Origin: Neoroseomonas eburnea
GTDB lineage: Bacteria > Pseudomonadota > Alphaproteobacteria > Acetobacterales > Acetobacteraceae
Assembly (NCBI RefSeq): GCF_018129005.1
Contig: NZ_JAAEDL010000022.1
Coordinates: 31,344 to 95,343, forward strand
Direction: 5' to 3'
Length of the DNA: 64,000 bases
Of this stretch, positions 60,130-64,000 are shown in pieces. Under the pieces are notes generated by a model, which saw only the letters and a list, made by a program, of their open reading frames with translations, was not told the DNA's origin and ran no database searches. Both the position numbers and the translations under genes were made by a program. Every line of letters begins with the position of its first letter. Within the stretch, counting starts at the first letter, position 1.

Positions 60130-60723
60130 ATGCCGCAGATCGACACAGCGAGGCTCCAGCAGATCGAGGGCGTCCCGCTCTCGACCGGGGCGCACGATCC
60201 CGACAGCGGCGCGATGTGCGTCATGGAGGCGGTCGCCTTCGTCGCCGGCGAGCCGTGGTCGGATAGCCCCGCCTGTGCCTGCCCCGTGATTGCGGCGTTC
60301 TGCCGCGCCTGGAACGACGGTCTGCCGGATGATGAGCGCAACGCGCTTCTTCGGCCGCTGATCCCTCGGCTGGTCGGCACGCGCGGAAGCCGGGCGCTGG
60401 AGCATCGCCGCGCGCTGATGGCCGCGGACTATCTGGTGCGCGAGCACACGTCGGCATGGCTGCGGCTCGCCGGGCTGACCACGCAGGCGGACGCGCTCTC
60501 GTCGCTGCCGGAGATCACCGACATGGCGCAGGTGCCGAGCATTCGCGGCGCGATCGAAGCGGCGCGGGCTGATGCGATGAAGGCCAGGGACGCCGCCAGG
60601 GCCGCCGCCTGGGCCGCCGCCAGGGACGCCGCCTGGGACGCGCTCGCCCCGACGCGCCTCGTGCTGCAGCAGTCCGCGGTGCGGCTGGTCGAGCGGATGA
60701 TCGAGGCGAGGGAGCCCGCGTGA
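60130..60723 (+). CDS. Phage early protein with Ala-rich repeat
   Basis: A 197-residue protein, first of the rightward early operon. A folded N-terminal domain (VPLSTGAHDPDSGAMCVMEA, PACACPVIAAFCRAWNDGL) is followed by an alanine/arginine-rich repeat (ARDAARAAAWAAARDAAW). Similar 'AARDAAW' proteins occur in actinobacterial and alphaproteobacterial phages, function unknown. AAGGAGGAGCGG stands before ATG 60130; an ATG at 60088 lies inside the operator-promoter and is not used. Confidence 0.75.
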   Translation: MPQIDTARLQQIEGVPLSTGAHDPDSGAMCVMEAVAFVAGEPWSDSPACACPVIAAFCRAWNDGLPDDERNALLRPLIPRLVGTRGSRALEHRRALMAADYLVREHTSAWLRLAGLTTQADALSSLPEITDMAQVPSIRGAIEAARADAMKARDAARAAAWAAARDAAWDALAPTRLVLQQSAVRLVERMIEAREPA

Positions 60724-60977
60724 TGGCCGCCGCCAGAGCGGAGGCCGAAGCGCGCGTGCGGCTGGCCGAGGACGAGCTCTATCGCGTCCAGCAGGCCGAC
60801 GACTTCGCCTTCACGAACGGCTCCTACGACCGCGCGCTGCGCTGCCTGCGCGAGGCGCGCCAGGCGCTCACCGACGTTCTGGCCGACGAGGCCGCCCGCA
60901 TGGCGCGCGAGGTCTCCGCGACCTGCTCGGCCATCAGCACCGACCTCAGCCGCATCAAGAAGGAGGTGTCCCTGTGA
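60723..60977 (+). CDS. Small coiled-coil phage protein
   Basis: An 84-residue helical protein (EAEARVRLAEDELYRVQQAD, REARQALTDVLADEAARM). Its ATG shares a base with the preceding TGA (TGATG); a GTG 3 bases earlier is also possible. Probably a structural helix or an adaptor in the early operon; no family known. Confidence 0.68.
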   Translation: MAAARAEAEARVRLAEDELYRVQQADDFAFTNGSYDRALRCLREARQALTDVLADEAARMAREVSATCSAISTDLSRIKKEVSL

Positions 60978-61207
60978 CACTCGATCTGTCCCCCAATCAG
61001 CCGACCGAGGACGCAGCGGCGCCGGGCAGCGATGCCGGCCCTGCGCTCGCCGTGATCGCGACGCTGGTCACCACGAATGGCGTCGTCGTGCAGGTGGGCG
61101 AGCGCCCGGATGGTGCGCTCGTGCTCTCCCCGAACGGCAACCGCCTGCCGCTGGTCTTCGACCGGCATCAGGCCGGCGCGCTGCGCTCGGTGCTGGCGGA
61201 GGGCTGA
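60974..61207 (+). CDS. Small phage protein, 77 residues
   Basis: A beta-rich small protein from GTG 60974 (GTGA overlap): ALAVIATLVTTNGVVVQVGE, ALVLSPNGNRLPLVFDRHQA. No family recognised. Operon position and overlap support it. Confidence 0.65.
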   Translation: MTLDLSPNQPTEDAAAPGSDAGPALAVIATLVTTNGVVVQVGERPDGALVLSPNGNRLPLVFDRHQAGALRSVLAEG

Positions 61208-61210
61208 GCG

Positions 61211-61420
61211 ATGAGCGCGGTCCTGCACAACCTCCCGGTGTCCGACTACACGCGGTTGCTCGCTGCGCTGACCGCGATCGTGGTGCGCTGCGATGACCTC
61301 GACGCGCTGGCGGCGGCGGATGGCGCCGTGGACCGGCAGCAGGTGCGCATCGACAGCGCGCGCATCCGGCATCTGGCCGACGAGGCGCGCAGGCTGGTGG
61401 TGGCGAGGCTGCCGTCATGA
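61211..61420 (+). CDS. Small phage protein, 69 residues
   Basis: A helical small protein (YTRLLAALTAIVVRCDDLDA, RIRHLADEARRLVVARL). It starts at ATG 61211, 4 bases after the previous stop, and overlaps the next start (ATGA). No function recognised. Confidence 0.62.
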   Translation: MSAVLHNLPVSDYTRLLAALTAIVVRCDDLDALAAADGAVDRQQVRIDSARIRHLADEARRLVVARLPS

Positions 61421-61530
61421 GCCTGTATGCGCAGATGATCGTGCTCGGCCTGCTCTCCATGCTCGGCTGGGCGATCGTCATCATCCTGCTGCTCGGCGGC
61501 TATCGCCTGCTCGGCGGGGGGTGCCTGTGA
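61417..61530 (+). CDS. 37-residue membrane peptide
   Basis: MSLYAQMIVLGLLSMLGWAI, then VIILLLGGYRLLGGGCL: one membrane helix of about 24 residues and almost nothing else. It overlaps the preceding stop (ATGA at 61417) and the next start (GTGA at 61527), so it is firmly built into the operon. It could be a small membrane regulator or an anti-host protein; nothing more can be said. Confidence 0.65.
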   Translation: MSLYAQMIVLGLLSMLGWAIVIILLLGGYRLLGGGCL

Positions 61531-62483
61531 CCTACATCACCTCGCCCGGCCTCTACGAGATGCCGGCGGCGCGCTACCACGCCGATCCTGTCGCGCAGCT
61601 CTCCCTCTCGGCGAGCATCGCGCACATCCTGCTGTCGCAGAGCCCGGCGCATGCGCGGTGGGCGCACCCCCGGCTCAACCCGTCCTGGCAGGACAGCGAG
61701 CCGACCACGCAGCAGGACGAGGGCACGGCGCTGCATGCCGCGATCCTCGAAAACCGCGGCGTGGTCGCCCTGTGCGACTTCCCGGACTGGCGGAAGAAGG
61801 AGGCGCAGGAAGCGCGCCGGCTCGCGCGCGAGACGGGGAAGGTGCCGATCCTCGCCCATCGGTGGGCCGAGATCGAAGGCACGGCTGCCGCTGTGCGGGC
61901 TGCGCTGCGGGGCCACGAGGTCGGCGATGTGCTGGCCTCGGGTGTCGCCGAGCGCGTGATGGTCTGGCGCGAGGATACCGCAGCCGGCCCGGTCTGGTGC
62001 CGTTCCCGCGTGGACTGGCTGCGCGCCACCACCGCGCCCATTGGCTACGTCTGGGACCTCAAGACGGTCGGTGGGTCTGCCGAGCCCGGCGCCTGGGGCA
62101 AGAAGCTGACGAGCGACGGCTATGCCTTGCAGGCGGCGTTCTACCTGCGCGGCGCGCGGGCGCTCGGGCTGGAACCGAGCGGGTTCCGCTTCATCGTCGT
62201 CGAGCGGGATGCGCCGCATGGCGTGTCGGTCTGCGAATGCGCGCCGGACCTGATGCACTTCGCCGAGCAGCAGGCGCGGGCCGCGCTGGAACTGTGGGGG
62301 CAATGCATCCACAGCGGCGAGTGGCCGTCCTACCCGCCGCGCGTCGCAGCGGTCGAGGCGCCGTCCTGGGCGATGATGCAGTGGGAGGAGCGCGCCCTTC
62401 GCGTCGAGCGCGAGACGAAGGCGAAGCCCTTCTACATGCCGGAGAGCCAGCGCGTGGTGAACTCGGGAGCACCGTTCGCATGA
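61527..62483 (+). CDS. PD-(D/E)XK nuclease (DUF3799-type exonuclease)
   Basis: A 318-residue nuclease. GTALHAAILE in the first half, CRSRVDWLRA and YVWDLKTVGG (the D-x-K active site) followed by YALQAAFYLRGARALGL (the Q-x3-Y element) are the DUF3799/RecB-type exonuclease pattern. It precedes a Sak4-like ATPase, forming a recombination pair. GTG 61527 overlaps the previous stop. It should trim DNA ends for annealing. Confidence 0.88.
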   Translation: MTYITSPGLYEMPAARYHADPVAQLSLSASIAHILLSQSPAHARWAHPRLNPSWQDSEPTTQQDEGTALHAAILENRGVVALCDFPDWRKKEAQEARRLARETGKVPILAHRWAEIEGTAAAVRAALRGHEVGDVLASGVAERVMVWREDTAAGPVWCRSRVDWLRATTAPIGYVWDLKTVGGSAEPGAWGKKLTSDGYALQAAFYLRGARALGLEPSGFRFIVVERDAPHGVSVCECAPDLMHFAEQQARAALELWGQCIHSGEWPSYPPRVAAVEAPSWAMMQWEERALRVERETKAKPFYMPESQRVVNSGAPFA

Positions 62484-63478
62484 CCGCCTCCTTCTCCTTC
62501 CGGCCGGCGAGCCGCGAGAATGTCGGCCTGCTGATCGCGCTGGCGGGCGCCTCTGGGTCCGGCAAGACCTTCTCCGCGCTGCGTCTGGCCCGCGGCCTCT
62601 CCGGCGGCGGCAAGGTCGCCTTCATCGACACCGAGGCACGGCGCGCCCTGCATTACGCCGACCGCTTCGACTTCCTCCATGCCGATATGCGCCCGCCCTT
62701 CCGGCCCGCGCGCTTCGTCGAGGCGATCCGCGCCGCAGAGGACGCCGGCGCCTCCGTCGTCATCGTGGACAGCATGAGCCACGAGTATGACGGCGAGGGC
62801 GGCATCATGGATTGGGCCGACGAGCTGGCGGCCAACGGCGTTAAGTCGCCGGGCAACTGGAAGGACCCGAAGCTCGCCCACAAGAAGCTGATGAACGCGC
62901 TGCTTCAGATGCGCGCGCATCTCATCTTCTGCCTGCGTGCCGACGAGAAGATCGAGATCGTCCGCGAGGGCGGCAAGACCCTGGTGCGACCCCTCGGCTG
63001 GATGCCGATCTGCGAGAAGCGCTTCATGTTCGAGATGACGGCGTCCTTCACGCTGATCCCGAGCGCGCCGGGCCTGCCGCAGTTCGACCTGCCCCACAAG
63101 CTACAGGAACAGCACCGCGGGATGTTTCCCGCCGGGCGCACGATCGGCGAGGATGCCGGCGAAGCGCTGCGCGCATGGGCCGCCGGTGGAGCCGCACCGC
63201 CCGCGGCGCCGGCCGACGATCAGCTCCCGCTGCTGGCCCCAGACGGCCGGCTGGTCGCGGTGCGCAAGGCCGTGTGGCTGGCCGCCATCGGCAAGGCGCT
63301 GGGCGGCCTTGAGGACCTGAGCGCCGTCAGCCAGTGGCGCGCGGCGATGGGTCCGCACCTAGGCAGCATCGCGGAGGCTGGCGACGCCGATCTGGTGCGG
63401 CAGGCGGAGGACCTGATCGAGCGTCGGCGCGCATCGTTCGCCGACGACCACCCCGGCGCGACGAGGGACGGGGCATGA
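62480..63478 (+). CDS. RecA-like recombination ATPase (Sak4 type)
   Basis: A 332-residue protein with Walker A GASGSGKT (residues 23-30), Walker B in VVIVDSMSHEYDG, and the RecA-core pattern HLIFCLRADEKIEIV. Sak4 proteins anneal or coat single-stranded DNA with the phage single-strand-binding protein. The C-terminus is proline-rich and less conserved. It overlaps the nuclease by 4 bases, so the two are made together. Confidence 0.85.
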   Translation: MTASFSFRPASRENVGLLIALAGASGSGKTFSALRLARGLSGGGKVAFIDTEARRALHYADRFDFLHADMRPPFRPARFVEAIRAAEDAGASVVIVDSMSHEYDGEGGIMDWADELAANGVKSPGNWKDPKLAHKKLMNALLQMRAHLIFCLRADEKIEIVREGGKTLVRPLGWMPICEKRFMFEMTASFTLIPSAPGLPQFDLPHKLQEQHRGMFPAGRTIGEDAGEALRAWAAGGAAPPAAPADDQLPLLAPDGRLVAVRKAVWLAAIGKALGGLEDLSAVSQWRAAMGPHLGSIAEAGDADLVRQAEDLIERRRASFADDHPGATRDGA

Positions 63479-63822
63479 GCGGCCAACCCGACACGAATGC
63501 GGAGGCGGTGGAGCGGCTGGCCGCGTTGTTGGACGGGATGGCGGAGCGCGGAGATTGCGCAGGCCCGCCAATCTGTCGCTGGACCGCGGCAGCGCTGCGC
63601 GCACTCGCCGCAGAGCGCGATCGGCTGAAGAGCCTGATCGCCGGCATGCTGCCTCATCTGATCCTCGACACCGAGAGCATGGTGCAATGCCAGACGGCGA
63701 TCTATCGGAGATGGACGGTCGGCGATCCGTTGCCGCCAGACCTCGACGATTTGCTGCCCGAGGCGCGGGATCGATCTGCGCTGATCCTGGAGGCCCGCGC
63801 CGCGCTCGGAGACGCGCCATGA
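63475..63822 (+). CDS. Small helical phage protein, 115 residues
   Basis: A helical, acidic protein (AEAVERLAALLDGMAERGDC, RALAAERDRLKSLIAG, LPEARDRSALILEARAALGD) with ATGA overlaps on both sides. It reads like a small regulatory or scaffolding component of the recombination module; no family recognised. Confidence 0.65.
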   Translation: MSGQPDTNAEAVERLAALLDGMAERGDCAGPPICRWTAAALRALAAERDRLKSLIAGMLPHLILDTESMVQCQTAIYRRWTVGDPLPPDLDDLLPEARDRSALILEARAALGDAP

Positions 63823-64000
63823 GTGACGTTGTGCAGCCCCCGCGCCGCCGGGGCAGGCCGCCCGGCACGAGGCTGTCGGATGAGACGCGCGCGCGCATGT
63901 CGGAGGCGAGCAAGCGCGCCCTCGCAGACCCCGAGGTCCGCGCGCGCATGTCGGAGGCGAGCAAGCGCGCCCTCGCAGACCCCGAGGTCCGCGCGCGCAT
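63819..64000 (+). CDS. Basic repeat protein, NUMOD3-like (cut by window end)
   Basis: Start of a protein: MSDVVQPPRRRGRPPGTRLS with an AT-hook-like RRGRPPG, then 17-residue repeats ARMSEASKRALADPEVR. Similar helix-rich repeats form the DNA-binding part of some homing endonucleases (NUMOD3). If so, it may be a mobile nuclease inside the phage. Only about 60 residues are visible. Confidence 0.6.
   Translation, partial: MSDVVQPPRRRGRPPGTRLSDETRARMSEASKRALADPEVRARMSEASKRALADPEVRAR
63897..64000 (+). repeat. Perfect 51-base tandem repeat
   Basis: From 63897 the unit (ATGTCGGAGGCGAGCAAGCG...) repeats exactly at 63948 and begins a third time at 63999, where the window ends. It encodes a 17-residue unit. 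Exact identity suggests recent expansion. Confidence 0.9.

Larger units (their letters stand above)
30800..64000. mobile_element. Temperate podovirus-type prophage (right end beyond window)
   Basis: A continuous block of phage genes: tail fibre, internal virion proteins, tail tubular A and B, spanins, lysis enzyme, capsid, scaffold, Bbp19-like, portal, both terminase subunits, primase-helicase, RuvC-like resolvase, Cro/CI-like regulators and a recombination pair. The order of structural genes (portal, scaffold, capsid, TTPA, TTPB, internal virion proteins, fibre) is that of short-tailed phages, and Bbp19 points to the BPP-1-like group. No integrase lies in the window, so it must be beyond 64 kb if present. 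No stop or frameshift was found in the large genes, so the phage may be intact. Confidence 0.96.

Noticed and set aside
61293..61526. An upstream extension of the PD-(D/E)XK nuclease
   Set aside because: The region codes for the 69- and 37-residue proteins in other frames; GTG 61527 fits the operon overlap and family length.
63897..64000. A CRISPR-like array
   Set aside because: The 51-base units are directly adjacent without spacers and keep an open reading frame.

Overview
The window is GC-rich DNA (roughly 70 % by eye) from an alphaproteobacterium, most likely of the Acetobacteraceae/Roseomonas type. That placement is an inference from base composition, gene families and the GC-rich palindromic repeats between genes; no rRNA or tRNA gene is present to fix it. 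The left part (1 to about 30.8 kb) is host chromosome. The right part (about 30.8 kb to beyond 64 kb) is a temperate short-tailed phage (prophage) that continues past the window.

Host, 1-14.4 kb: a leftward run encodes an omega-amino-acid:pyruvate aminotransferase, a receiver-like protein without its phosphorylation Asp, and a CobW-type metal GTPase. Rightward genes follow: a glutathione S-transferase, a glyoxalase-like protein, an FkbM methyltransferase, a DUF938 methyltransferase, an HMG-CoA-lyase-like enzyme coupled to a type III CoA-transferase, and the two subunits of a molybdenum hydroxylase (xdhA, xdhB). A secreted trypsin-like protease is coupled to a 57-residue proline-rich exported peptide.

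Host, 14.7-30.5 kb: a polysaccharide deacetylase, then a type II fatty-acid-like pathway of the aryl-polyene/xanthomonadin kind: ACP, COG4648 membrane protein, AMP-ligase, two hot-dog dehydratase-like proteins, LpxL-type acyltransferase, LolA-like protein, MMPL exporter, a ketosynthase with a Cys-less partner, and a ketoreductase. Beside it lie a glycosyltransferase, a flavin enzyme with flavin-halogenase motifs, and two related small lipoproteins. Together they suggest an outer-membrane, possibly halogenated, polyene lipid. At least five copies of a palindromic GC-rich repeat sit directly at gene starts in the host part, and a second repeat family occurs three times.

Prophage, 30.8-64 kb: a leftward block (58.9 to 30.95 kb) runs from a Cro-like regulator through small early genes, a RuvC-like resolvase, a replication protein and a T7-type primase-helicase, into terminase, portal, Bbp19-like protein, scaffold, capsid, lysis genes with overlapping spanins, tail tubular proteins A and B, three large internal virion proteins, a tail fibre and a terminal virion protein. 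Most genes overlap by 4 bases. The only larger gaps in the late block carry a shared motif with a TTGNC-like box 17 bases upstream, a candidate phage late promoter. A CI-like repressor faces the Cro gene. The same operator-like palindrome lies between the -35 and -10 boxes of both the leftward and the rightward early promoters. The rightward early operon (60.1 kb onward) carries small phage genes, a PD-(D/E)XK nuclease, a RecA-like (Sak4-type) ATPase and a protein with perfect 51-base repeats cut by the window end. No integrase is in the window.
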